Source: Duganella guangzhouensis (GTDB taxonomy: Bacteria; Pseudomonadota; Gammaproteobacteria; Burkholderiales; Burkholderiaceae_D). Taken from it: a DNA stretch of 64,000 bases. The notes beneath the pieces are model-generated. The model saw only the letters and a list, made by a program, of their open reading frames with translations. It was not told the origin of the DNA and ran no database searches. The DNA lies in the NCBI RefSeq assembly GCF_009674535.1, contig NZ_WKJK01000001.1, forward strand, positions 1 to 64,000, given 5' to 3'. Shown in pieces: positions 9,277 to 19,000 of this stretch. Each line of letters begins with the position of its first letter. The stretch's first letter is position 1. A program made the position numbers and the translations under genes.

Positions 9277-10269
9277 TCAGGTGTTCAGTTGTTGACGGAC
9301 GAGGAGGGCGGCGCCGCGCGCACCGCCGGCATCGCCGAATTTCGGCGGCAGCACGGGTGGTGGGCGCACGCCGGAAAACAGGTGGCGCTGGATCGCTGCC
9401 GGCAGTTTGTCGTACAGGTGCGTCAGCTGCGACAGGCCGCCACCCAGCACGATCGCGTGCGGGTCGAGCGCCAGTACCAGGCTGGCCAGCGCGTGGCCCA
9501 GCAGGTCCGCGTGCACGTCCAGCGTGTGCTGCGCGTCGGCCGAGCCGCTTTGCGCGCGGGCGACGATGGACAGCGGCGTTTCGTCGGCGCTGCGGTAGTG
9601 GCGGTGCAGATTGCTTAGGCCGGGGCCGGAGACGTAGCGTTCCATGCAGCCGCGCCGTCCGCACGGGCAGTCCAGCAGCGGCAGACTGTGTTGTGCCAGC
9701 AGGGCGGCTGGCAGCGGCCAGTGGCCCCATTCGCCGGCGATGCCGTTCAAGCCGCGCTGCAGGTGGCCGTCGATGCAATAGCCGCCGCCGGCGCCGGTGC
9801 CGAGGATGGCGCCGAACATGGTCGGCAGGCCGTCGGCGGCGCCACCCTGCGCTTCGGACAGAGCGAAGCACTGGCAGTCGTTGCCGATGGCGAGTGGACG
9901 TTGCAGCGCGTCTTGCAGCGATTGCGCCACCAGTCGGCCGTTCAGCGCCGGCACGTTGGAGCTGAGCTGGCGCCCGGTCGCGCTGTCGATTACGCCCGGC
10001 AGGCCGATGCCCACCGGCGCGCGAAAGCCCAGCGCAGTATCGGCGCGCGCCACCAGCGCCTGCATGGCGGCGATGAATTCACCAAAGTCCGTGCCCGGAG
10101 TCGCAATGCGCTCGCGATAGACCTCGCGCAGGCCCGCGCCTGAACCCGCGCTCGCGCCTCCCGCGCCCGTGCCCGCGCTGTGGCCGGCGTCGTCATCGGC
10201 GTATGCCACCAGCTCAATCTTGGTGCCGCCGATGTCGATGCCGTGATAGCCGGTTTTAGAATTCGTCAT
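9277..10269 (-). CDS. agaK: ROK-family sugar kinase, probable GalNAc kinase
   Basis: 330 residues with the ROK fold: phosphate-binding GIDIGGTKIELVAY at the N-terminus, GLPGVID, catalytic GND (IGNDCQCFAL), GTGAGGGY, EWGHWPL and the zinc motif CPCGRRGCMERYVSGPGL. It should phosphorylate free GalNAc (or GlcNAc) to the 6-phosphate, needed because uptake is by a non-PTS porter. An Ala/Gly/Ser-rich insert (about residues 26-46, AGTGAGGASAGSGAG core) separates the first two beta strands and is absent from typical ROK kinases. The gene overlaps the end of agaS by 14 bp and is followed at once by agaZ. Confidence 0.87.
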   Translation of the reverse strand: MTNSKTGYHGIDIGGTKIELVAYADDDAGHSAGTGAGGASAGSGAGLREVYRERIATPGTDFGEFIAAMQALVARADTALGFRAPVGIGLPGVIDSATGRQLSSNVPALNGRLVAQSLQDALQRPLAIGNDCQCFALSEAQGGAADGLPTMFGAILGTGAGGGYCIDGHLQRGLNGIAGEWGHWPLPAALLAQHSLPLLDCPCGRRGCMERYVSGPGLSNLHRHYRSADETPLSIVARAQSGSADAQHTLDVHADLLGHALASLVLALDPHAIVLGGGLSQLTHLYDKLPAAIQRHLFSGVRPPPVLPPKFGDAGGARGAALLVRQQLNT

Positions 10270-11392
10270 GGCGATAAATGGTCACGCCCTGAACCACGCG
10301 GTTCACGATGCCGCCGGTGAAAGGATTATCCGGCCGCAGTTGCAGCAGCGCCGATTGATGCAGCGCGTACTGCTGCGCCATCAGCAGCCACAAAGGCGCC
10401 AGCCACGCATCCGGCCAGGCCGGTGCATCGATGCCGATGTCGCCTCCGGCGCCCACGGTCAGCACGCCGCTGGCCACCTGATCGCGCCGCAGTTCTTCCA
10501 CCAGATCCTGTTCATAGCGGCGCGACAGCGGATCGGCGCTGCGGAACAGCACCACCAGCGTATCGCGCGTCACCGCCGCTTTCGGACCATGACGGAAACC
10601 CAGCGCGCTATTCGACATCGCCATCACCTGGCCGGCCGTCAGCTCCAGAATCTTCAGTGCGGCTTCCTTGGCCAGCGACTCCAGCGGACCGCTGCCCAGA
10701 TACACCACGCGCGACACCCGCTGCGCCGCCAGCGCGGCAACCGGCGCCGACCACTGCGACAGCGCCTGTTCGCCCAGCGTCGCCAGCGTCTCCAGTCGCT
10801 GCGGCTGGAAGTCCGGATCCAGCACGCTCAACGCCGCCAGCAGCATGCAGGTCAGGCTGCTGGTCATGGCGAAGCCGCGATCGCAGCTGGCGGCCGGCAT
10901 CAGCAGATTGAAGGTGCGCTCATCGCCCGCGCTTTGCTGCGCCAGAGCGCCATCCGCATTGCAGGTGATGTTGAGGAAGCGCGCACCCGGCACCAGATCG
11001 CGCACCAGCTGCACGGCGGCGGTGCTCTCAGGGCTGTTGCCGCTGCGCGCAAACGACACCAGCAAGGTCGGCGCGTCGGCTTCCAGATACAGGGCGGGGT
11101 GGGTCAACAGACTGGTGGTCGAGATGGCGCGCACCTGGGCCGGCCAGGCGGCGTTGATTTCGTCCGCGATGATCTCGCCCACATAAGCCGAGCTGCCGGC
11201 GCCAGTGAGGATCACACGCTGCTGCGGATCGCGCAGGCAGTCGCCGAGAAAGGCGGCGACCGCGCTTTGCTCAACTTTCAGGCTGGCCGCCAACGCGCGC
11301 CACATGGCTGGTTGGTGGGCGATTTCTTCTGCGGTGTCGAGGCCGCCGATGTCGCGCCAGTCCGTGGTGGCGCGCTGGAATAAGGTAGTCAT
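10256..11392 (-). CDS. agaS: SIS-domain galactosamine-6-phosphate deaminase/isomerase
   Basis: 378 residues with two SIS phosphosugar-binding domains. Domain 1 shows ILTGAGSSAYVGE and VSFARSGNSPES; domain 2 shows VYLGSGPLESLAKEAALK and the GFRHGPKA loop near an active-site Glu-Leu-Thr. AgaS converts galactosamine-6-P to tagatose-6-P plus ammonia. It is the first gene of the leftward operon, directly downstream of the CGAAAG-rich regulatory region, and overlaps agaK by 14 bp. A glutamine amidotransferase domain is absent, which argues against GlmS. Confidence 0.9.
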   Translation of the reverse strand: MTTLFQRATTDWRDIGGLDTAEEIAHQPAMWRALAASLKVEQSAVAAFLGDCLRDPQQRVILTGAGSSAYVGEIIADEINAAWPAQVRAISTTSLLTHPALYLEADAPTLLVSFARSGNSPESTAAVQLVRDLVPGARFLNITCNADGALAQQSAGDERTFNLLMPAASCDRGFAMTSSLTCMLLAALSVLDPDFQPQRLETLATLGEQALSQWSAPVAALAAQRVSRVVYLGSGPLESLAKEAALKILELTAGQVMAMSNSALGFRHGPKAAVTRDTLVVLFRSADPLSRRYEQDLVEELRRDQVASGVLTVGAGGDIGIDAPAWPDAWLAPLWLLMAQQYALHQSALLQLRPDNPFTGGIVNRVVQGVTIYRHDEF

Positions 11393-11691
11393 CGAAAGTT
11401 TTTCTGTTTGAAGTCAGATAAAGAGTAAGGTTTTATTTTCGAAAAGTCAAATACGAAAGCAAAAAGAAAGATGTTTCGCCAAGGTATCTTCGTGCAATGT
11501 GGTGGTTTTGCTACGAATTCGAAAGTTCAGCATGCTATCGCCACCCGATTCGAAAGATATTAATAGACTTTTTTCGAATTCTTCTTTCTTTTTGTTGACC
11601 GGCTTTCTTTTTATTTCTAGAGTGATCGCAGAGCAACGCGAAAGTCTTTCGAAAGTAAAACCAAAACACGACAAACTTGGGAGAGTAAGCC
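11393..11691. promoter_or_regulatory. Divergent aga promoter region with repeated CGAAAG/CTTTCG operator motifs
   Basis: This AT-rich 299-bp gap separates the two divergent GalNAc operons. CGAAAG occurs at 11393, 11454, 11520, 11551, 11639 and 11650, and CTTTCG at 11646; 11646-11655 is a perfect CTTTCGAAAG palindrome. Related TTTTCGAA sites lie near 11437 and 11571. Direct repeats built on CTTTC are the known operator style of AgaR in E. coli. A rightward promoter TTGACC (11595-11600), 17 bp, TAGAGT (11618-11623) is plausible but weak. Confidence 0.65.
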
Positions 11692-14600
11692 ATGCATCAC
11701 AGCCGTTTTAAACCACGCAACAGCGCAATTCGCCAGGCAACGGCCATTCTGATCGGCCTGACCATGGCCGCAGCCGGCAATTACGCGCTGGCGCAGTCCA
11801 ACGCCACCACTACTATATATGGCGAGGTGGCGTCGCCGGACGGCGCCACGGTGGTGCTGGAAAACCTGGCCACCGGCACCCAGCGTACGCTGACGCCGGA
11901 TGCGTCGGGCCGCTACGTCGCCAACTCGATGCCGCCGGGCCGTTACGCGCTGCGCGTACTCCGCGGTGGCACGGTGCAGGACAGCCGTGAAATCGAAGCG
12001 GTGATCGGCAGCGGTGCCGAAGTCAATTTCGGTGCCAAAGACGATGCCCAAACCGTGGTGGTGAGCGGCGAGCGGCGCGTGATTGACGTCTCCAACACCA
12101 ACAACGGCGTGGTGTTCACGGCCAAGGAGCTGAACAAACTGCCGGTGGCGAACGACATCGCCTCGGTGGTGCAGCTGACGCCTGGCGCGGTGCGCGGCAC
12201 CAACAGCCAGTATGGCAACGCGCCGTCGATCGGCGGCTCGGGCCAGTCCGAGAACTCGTTCTACGTCAACGGCTTCCCGGTCACCAATCTGCTGACACAG
12301 GTCGGCGCGTCGGAGCTGCCGTTTGGCGCCATCTCCAATATGCAGGTGCTGACCGGCGGTTACGGCTCGGAGTTCGGCCGTTCCACCGGCGGTGTGGTCA
12401 ACATCACCACCAAGAGCGGTGGTAACGATTTCCACTTTGGCGGCAAGGCGGCCATCATTCCGGCCAGCCTGCGCGGCACCACCGACAACACCTACTATGC
12501 CAACACCGGCGCGCATCCGGACACCGATGGCAAACTGCTGTACTGGAATCAGGACAATCAGAGCACCAGCAAGGTATTGGGTCTGTATGGCAGCGGCCCG
12601 ATCATCCGCAACAAGCTGTTCGCCTTCGTTGGCCTGGAACGCACCAAGACCAGCAGCGACGCCATTGGCGCCACCAGCGATTCCACCACCAGCACTACCA
12701 ATGGCTGGAGCCACAGCGACAGCACCGTCGATCGTGGCACCATCAAGATCGACTACAACCTGGCTGAAGACCATCACCTGGAGTACACCAAGCTGTATGA
12801 CCGCACCAAGGTATTCAGCCAGGCGTACGGCTTCGACTACGCGACGCTGCAGCGCAATTACGTCGCCGCCACCGCTGGCCAGACCACCGTCAACTGCTGC
12901 GGTTCCTCGGCCGCGCCGGGCGCCAACATCGATATCTATAAATACACCGGCTACCTGACCGACAACCTGACTGTGACCGCGCTGTGGGGCAAATCGCGCA
13001 CCAGCCATACGCGCACGCCGAGCGGCTACGATCCGTCGCTGCCGCAAATCTCCACCGGCGCCACGGTGCAGGTGCCGGGCCTGACCTATGTGGTGCCGCA
13101 AACGGTAACCGGCACCATGGTCGACCCATCTTCGGGCGACAGCCAGAAGGCCAAGCGTCTCGATCTGGAATACCGCCTGGGCGACCACGCGCTGCGCGGC
13201 GGTATCGACCGCATCGACGTCGACTCCGTGGTCGGCAACACCTACGCCGGCGGCTACCGCTGGACCTACCGCAAGACCTCCAGCCCCAACGCCGTCATGA
13301 ACGGCGCCTTCGAGAGCACGGCGCAGGGCGGCGGTTATGGTGCCGATGGCTACTACGTCAGCCTGGATCACTACAGCCAGGTGGCGCATCCGACCAGTGA
13401 ACAGTCGGCGCAGTACATCCAGGACCACTGGCAGGTCACGCCGCGCGTGCTGCTGGACCTGGGCCTGCGCCGCGAGCAGTTCACCAACTACACCAGCACC
13501 GGCGACGCCTTCATCTCGCAGCGGAACATGATCGCACCGCGCCTGGGCATCACCTGGGATTACAACGGCGACGGCTCGCTGAAACTGTTCGCCAACGCCG
13601 GCCGCTATCACTTGCCGGTGCCGTCCAATCTGTCCAGCAACCTGGCGTCGCCGTACACCTCCACCAGCCAGTACTACACCTATACCGGTGTCGATCCGGT
13701 GACCGGCGCGCCGACCGGCCTGCACGCGATCGGCAATCCGTATTCGGCCAATAATGCCTACGGCCAGTCACGCGATGCGCGTGAAATCACCGCCATCGGC
13801 CTGAAGCCGCTGTCGCAGGATGAAGTCTCGCTGGGCTTCGAGAAAGCGCTGAGCAAGCAGATCGTGGTCGGCGGCAGCCTGCTGTATCGGCGTCTGAACG
13901 ATACTAATGACGATACCTGCGATCAGCGTCCGATCGATGCCTGGGCGGCGCGCAACAATGTCAACACCAGTAAATGGACCGGCTTCCAGTGCGCCATCAT
14001 CAACCCTGGCCGCGACAACTCGCTGTGGGTCGACTTTAACGATGGCGCCGGCCTGCGCCGCGTCGACATCACTGCCGCCGAGTGGGGCGATCCGAAACCG
14101 AATCGCACCTACAAGGCGTTGACACTGTTCGTCGAACACCCTTTCAGCAAGGGTTGGTATGGCAAGGTTACTTACACGCTGTCCGCGCTGAAGGGCAATA
14201 TGGAAGGCCAGACCGACACCATCGGCGGCGGCGACGTCGGCCTCACCGTCAGCGACGACCACAAGGAACTGATGTACAACGCCTATGGCTATCTGCCGGG
14301 CGACCATCGCCATCAGATCAAGGCGTATGGCTACTACCAGGTGACGCCTGAGTGGACCGTGGGCGGCAATCTGAATCTGCAATCCGGCGCACCGCGCAAC
14401 TGCATCGGCGAACTGCCGGCCAATCTGCAATGGGCCAATGACTACGGCGCGGCTTACTTCTACTGCAACGGCGTGGCGACGCCGCGCGGCAGCCAGGGCC
14501 GCCTGCCATGGCAAGCGCAGATCGACGTGAATCTGGCCTATCAGCCGCGCTTCGCCAAAGGGCTGACGCTGAAGGCGGACGTGTTCAATCTGCTGGATCG

Positions 14601-14727
14601 CCAGACCATCACGCGCTACAACGAAACCCGTGAAGACGGCGATGGTGGCATCAACGCCAACTACCTGCAGGTGACCGGCCGCACTTCGCCACGTTCCGTA
14701 CGCCTGACCGCGGAGTACGAATTTTAA
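11692..14727 (+). CDS. TonB-dependent outer-membrane receptor (Oar/carboxypeptidase-regulatory type)
   Basis: 1011 residues with a signal peptide ending near residue 34 (...AAGNYALAQ). Residues 40-110 form a carboxypeptidase-regulatory-like beta domain (GEVASPDGATVVLENL, then GRYALRV). A plug domain follows (VFTAKELNKLPV, VQLTPGAVRGTN, GYGSEFGRSTGG) and then a long beta barrel that ends in EYEF, a normal outer-membrane C-terminal aromatic. A good ribosome site (GGGAGAG) precedes ATG 11692. It is first in the rightward operon, divergent from agaS under the shared operator array, and should import GalNAc or a GalNAc-containing glycan released at the surface. The ligand is inferred. Confidence 0.85.
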   Translation: MHHSRFKPRNSAIRQATAILIGLTMAAAGNYALAQSNATTTIYGEVASPDGATVVLENLATGTQRTLTPDASGRYVANSMPPGRYALRVLRGGTVQDSREIEAVIGSGAEVNFGAKDDAQTVVVSGERRVIDVSNTNNGVVFTAKELNKLPVANDIASVVQLTPGAVRGTNSQYGNAPSIGGSGQSENSFYVNGFPVTNLLTQVGASELPFGAISNMQVLTGGYGSEFGRSTGGVVNITTKSGGNDFHFGGKAAIIPASLRGTTDNTYYANTGAHPDTDGKLLYWNQDNQSTSKVLGLYGSGPIIRNKLFAFVGLERTKTSSDAIGATSDSTTSTTNGWSHSDSTVDRGTIKIDYNLAEDHHLEYTKLYDRTKVFSQAYGFDYATLQRNYVAATAGQTTVNCCGSSAAPGANIDIYKYTGYLTDNLTVTALWGKSRTSHTRTPSGYDPSLPQISTGATVQVPGLTYVVPQTVTGTMVDPSSGDSQKAKRLDLEYRLGDHALRGGIDRIDVDSVVGNTYAGGYRWTYRKTSSPNAVMNGAFESTAQGGGYGADGYYVSLDHYSQVAHPTSEQSAQYIQDHWQVTPRVLLDLGLRREQFTNYTSTGDAFISQRNMIAPRLGITWDYNGDGSLKLFANAGRYHLPVPSNLSSNLASPYTSTSQYYTYTGVDPVTGAPTGLHAIGNPYSANNAYGQSRDAREITAIGLKPLSQDEVSLGFEKALSKQIVVGGSLLYRRLNDTNDDTCDQRPIDAWAARNNVNTSKWTGFQCAIINPGRDNSLWVDFNDGAGLRRVDITAAEWGDPKPNRTYKALTLFVEHPFSKGWYGKVTYTLSALKGNMEGQTDTIGGGDVGLTVSDDHKELMYNAYGYLPGDHRHQIKAYGYYQVTPEWTVGGNLNLQSGAPRNCIGELPANLQWANDYGAAYFYCNGVATPRGSQGRLPWQAQIDVNLAYQPRFAKGLTLKADVFNLLDRQTITRYNETREDGDGGINANYLQVTGRTSPRSVRLTAEYEF

Positions 14728-14739
14728 GAGGAGGATGGG

Positions 14740-16062
14740 ATGATGAAACAACGACGCATGTTCTTGTATTCAGCAGCACTGTTCCTGGCCGGCTGCGGTG
14801 GCGATGGCGCCAGCAGCAGCGCACCGGCCGCGCAATCGCTGGCGGCGACGGCGACGGACACCACCACCACGGTGGCCGCCGGCACCACGTCCACCGTGGC
14901 GCTGGCCGGCAATGCCTTCATCACCTCGGCACCGGCCGGGGCGGAGGAGATCATTGACGATAATGGCCTGGCCAATTGGAGTAATGCCAACGCCGTCACC
15001 AGCGCCTACTTCCGCATGGCGTCGGCCGGCTCGGTCACCATCGGCCTGACCGGCTATCTGGCGGGCAGCAACAACAGCACTGTGCGGGTTACCGTCAACG
15101 GCACGCCGTTCACGGTGGCGCTGGCTGGCACCACCGCCAAGACTTATGCGGTGGGCACGGTCAACGTGGCGGCGCCTGGCTATGTGAAGGTAGACCTGCA
15201 GGGCATCAGCAAGGACGGCGGCTACTTTGGCGACGTGTCGGCGCTGACGGTCACCACCACCGCCACTGTCAACTACGCCAATGACGCCGCCAATTACTAC
15301 TGGTCGCGGCGCGGGCCATCGGTCCACATGGGTTACACCACGCCGTCCGATACCCAGTACTTCTACAACGAAGTGACCATCCCGACCGGACAGGATCCGG
15401 TGGGCTCCTACTTCATGGCCAATGGTTTCAGCCAGGGTTACTTCGGCATCCAGGTCAACTCCAGCACCGAACGCCGGATCCTGTTCTCGGTGTGGGATGC
15501 CGACAGCGGCGCCAAGACCACGCTGGTAAGCAAGGGCACGGACGTGGTGGACAACACCTTCGGCGGTGAAGGCACCGGCGGCCAGAGCTACCTGGTGTAC
15601 AACTGGGTAGCTGGTAACACCTACCGCTTCATCACGCGGGCCACGCCCGACGGCGCCGGCGCCACCAACTTCTCGGCCTGGTTCTATGCGCCGGAGAGCA
15701 GCGCCTGGCGTTACATCGCCACCTGGAAGCGGCCCGAGACCAGCACTTATCTGACCGGGAACTACTCGTTCCTGGAGAATTTCAGCGATACCAACGGCTA
15801 TACTGGCCGTCGCGTCCTGTATGGCAATCAGTGGGCGCGCAATGCGAGCGGCACCTGGTCCGAAGTGACCACGGCGCGCCTGACCGGCGACGCCACCGTG
15901 ACCAATGCGCAGCGCATGGACTATGCCGGCGGACTGGATGGCGGCCGGTTCTATCTGCGTAACGGCGGCTTCTTTGCCGATTACGTACCAGTGAATCAAA
16001 ACTTTACACGGCCGGCCACCGGCCAGCAACCCACGGTGGACGTTAATAGCCTGCCGCAGTAA
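14740..16062 (+). CDS. Lipoprotein with DUF5077/DUF3472-like domains
   Basis: 440 residues. The N-terminus MMKQRRMFLYSAALFLAGC carries a lipobox (LAGC), so the mature protein is probably lipid-anchored. Residues about 55-175 resemble DUF5077 (a CBM-like beta domain: WSNANAVTSAYFRMASAGS...). Residues about 185-425 resemble DUF3472 (FYNEVTIP, GYFGIQVNS, RRILFSVWD, GGEGTGGQSY, YNWVAGNTYRF). These two domains co-occur in proteins associated with polysaccharide utilisation. It sits 12 bp after the TonB receptor with AGGAGG in front and 14 bp before GH31. A glycan-capture role at the surface is inference; no enzyme activity is assignable. Confidence 0.72.
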   Translation: MMKQRRMFLYSAALFLAGCGGDGASSSAPAAQSLAATATDTTTTVAAGTTSTVALAGNAFITSAPAGAEEIIDDNGLANWSNANAVTSAYFRMASAGSVTIGLTGYLAGSNNSTVRVTVNGTPFTVALAGTTAKTYAVGTVNVAAPGYVKVDLQGISKDGGYFGDVSALTVTTTATVNYANDAANYYWSRRGPSVHMGYTTPSDTQYFYNEVTIPTGQDPVGSYFMANGFSQGYFGIQVNSSTERRILFSVWDADSGAKTTLVSKGTDVVDNTFGGEGTGGQSYLVYNWVAGNTYRFITRATPDGAGATNFSAWFYAPESSAWRYIATWKRPETSTYLTGNYSFLENFSDTNGYTGRRVLYGNQWARNASGTWSEVTTARLTGDATVTNAQRMDYAGGLDGGRFYLRNGGFFADYVPVNQNFTRPATGQQPTVDVNSLPQ

Positions 16063-16076
16063 CCCCAAGGAGCAAA

Positions 16077-19000
16077 ATGAAATCTGTTTCAGCGATTGTC
16101 GCCATGTTGGCCAGCGTCTCGGCGCTGGCGGCACCGATCGGCAATCTGACTACGCTGACACCCACTGCCGCCCAGCAGTGGGATCTGGTCACCGACACGG
16201 GCGCGCATGTGCAGGTCAGCCTGCCGCGCGCGGATGTGCTGCATATCTGGGCCGGCCCGAAGTCGGGGCTGACCGGCGCCGGTGACAAGGCGGCGGCGAT
16301 TGTGGTCGCCACGCCGGCGGCGTCGGTTGAGCATAGCGTCAGCGAGCAGGCCGACCATGTGTTGATCCGCACTCCTGCACTGAGCCTGCGCATCGATCGC
16401 AAGCCGCTGCGGTTTACGCTGTATCGCGCTGGTGATACGCAGCCGCTGTGGCGCGAGGTGCAGCCGCTGGAGCTGAGCGACAAGCAAAGCGTGCAGACGC
16501 TGTCGAGCGAGAAGTCGGAACGCTTCTTCGGCGGCGGCCAGCAGAATGGCCGCTTCGAGTTCAAGGGAAAACAGCTGCCGATTTCGTATTCCGGCGGCTG
16601 GGAGGAGGGCGATCGTCCGAGTCCCGCGCCGTTTCTGATGAGTTCTCGCGGTTGGGGCGTGTTGCGCAATACCTGGTCGAATGGCGAATACGATTTGCGT
16701 CAGAGCGAGCAGATCTCGCTGGAGCATGACGAAGCGCGTTTCGATGCCTACTACTTCGTTGGCAAGGATATGCACGATGTGCTGGCGCGCTATACCGAAT
16801 GGACCGGCCGCGCGCGCATGCTGCCACGCTGGGCGCTGGAATACGGCGACGCCGATTGCTACAACGATGGCGACAACGTGAAGAAGCCGGGCACGGTGCC
16901 GAAAGGCTGGACCGACGGCCCGACAGGCAAGACGCCGGATGTGGTGGATTCGGTGGCGCGTCAGTATCGCGAGCACGATATGCCGGGCGGCTGGATTTTG
17001 CCGAACGATGGTTATGGCTGCGGCTATTCCGGTTTGCCGGAGACGGTGCAAGGCTTGGCCAAATATGGCTTCCGCACCGGCTTGTGGACCGAGAATGGCG
17101 TCGAGAAAATGGCGTGGGAAGTCGGCAGTGCCGGCACTCGCGTGCAAAAGCTGGATGTGGCATGGACCGGCAAGGGCTATCAGTTCTCGCTGGATGCCAA
17201 TAAGTCGGCTTACGATGGGATTTTGAATAACTCCGACGCCCGCCCGTTCATCTGGACCGTGATGGGCTGGGCCGGCACGCAGCGTTACGCGGTGGCCTGG
17301 ACCGGCGATCAAAGCGCCAGCTGGGACTATATCCGCTGGCATGTGCCGACGCTGATCGGTTCCGGCTTGTCCGGCCAGGCGTATGCCGCCGGCGATGTGG
17401 ATGCGATTTTTGGCGGCAGCCCCGAGACCTTCACGCGTGATTTGCAGTGGAAGGCGTTTACGCCGGTGTTGATGGGGATGTCGGGATGGTCGGCGGCGGA
17501 GCGCAAGCATCCGTGGTGGTTTGCCGAGCCCTATGTCAGCATCAACCGCCGCTATCTGAAGTTGAAGATGCGCCTGACGCCGTATATGTACACGCTGATG
17601 CGCGAGGCGGAGCAAAGCGGCGCGCCGCTGGTGCGTGGGCTGATGTGGGATTATCCGAACGATCCCGCTGCCAACAGCGAGGCGTACAAATATCAGTATC
17701 TGCTCGGGCGCGATCTGCTGGTGGCGCCGGTGTATCGCAGCCAGGCTGTGAGCCAGGGTTGGCGCCGTGCGATTCATTTGCCGGAGGGGCGCTGGTTCGA
17801 TTATTGGGATGGCCGTCAGGCCACGGCCGGCAAGGAGGGGCGTGATATCGATCTGGCGGTGACGCTGGACAAGCTGCCGGTGTTCGTGCGCGCTGGTGCG
17901 ATTCTGCCGATGTATCCGGAAATGCTGTACGACGGACAGAAGCCCAAGGACACGCTGACGCTGGATTTGTATCCGCAAGGCGCGTCCGAGTACACGCTGT
18001 ACGAGGATGACGGTAACACGCGTCGCTATCAGGACGGCGCGTTCAGCCAGCAGACCATTCGCATGAACGCCAGCGCCGATGGCGTACAGGTCGAGGTGGC
18101 GCCGGTGACCGGCAGCTACGACGGCCAACTGACCCGCCGCGCCTATGCGCTGCGTGTGCTCACGCGTCAGCGCCCAGCATCGGTCAGCGTCGCGCAAGGT
18201 GCAGCCGGCGCGGTGCTGCCGGCGTTGGCCGACCGCGCGGCTTTCGACGCCGCCAGCGAGGGCTGGTACTTCGACGCCGCCGAGCGTCAGGGCACGCTGC
18301 ATGTGAAGAGCGCCAGCCAGGACATCCGCCAGCCGCTGCGCTTCATTCTGCAGGCCGCGCCGGCGGCAGCACTGGCCGACGACGCTTTCCCTGCGGCGCC
18401 AGTGCTGGGCCGCGCCATTCCGGCGGACGGCATGGTGGTGATCAACCGTCCGGGCGAAGAAAGCGGCTCGCCGCTGGAAAACGCGTTCGATAACGATCCC
18501 GCCACCTGGTTCCGCACGCCGCGCACGCCGGCGGTGCAGGGCGGTCCGCACGAATGGGTTATCGGCTTTACCGAACGTCGTCTGATCGACGGCATTGAAA
18601 TCGCCCCGCGCAACGACCAGCACTGGAAACACGGCCAGGTGCGCGATTACGAAATCTACATGGGCGATAACAACGGTGACTGGGGCACGCCGATCAAGCG
18701 CGGACAACTGAAACTGCAGGAGGGACTGCAAAGCATCAGCTTCGCGCCCACCGCCGGCCGTCTGCTGCGCTTCCGCGTCCTCAGCACGCAGAACCCGGAA
18801 GGCGATGGCGCGGCCAGCACCGATCCAATGGTCACCGCCGCCAACGCTCCGTCCGCGCGCGCCTTCAACGCCGCAGTCGCCAGCGATGTCGGTCCGATCA
18901 CGCTGTCCACCTTCCACGTGATGGCGCATGAGAGCAAGGAAGGCGCGGAGCTGCAGCAATTCCTGTCCGACCTGGCGCTGCCGAAAGGCGTCAACCGCGA

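Noticed and set aside
11617..13725. A 702-codon frame antisense to the TonB receptor
   Set aside because: A shadow frame; it would also run through the shared promoter region.
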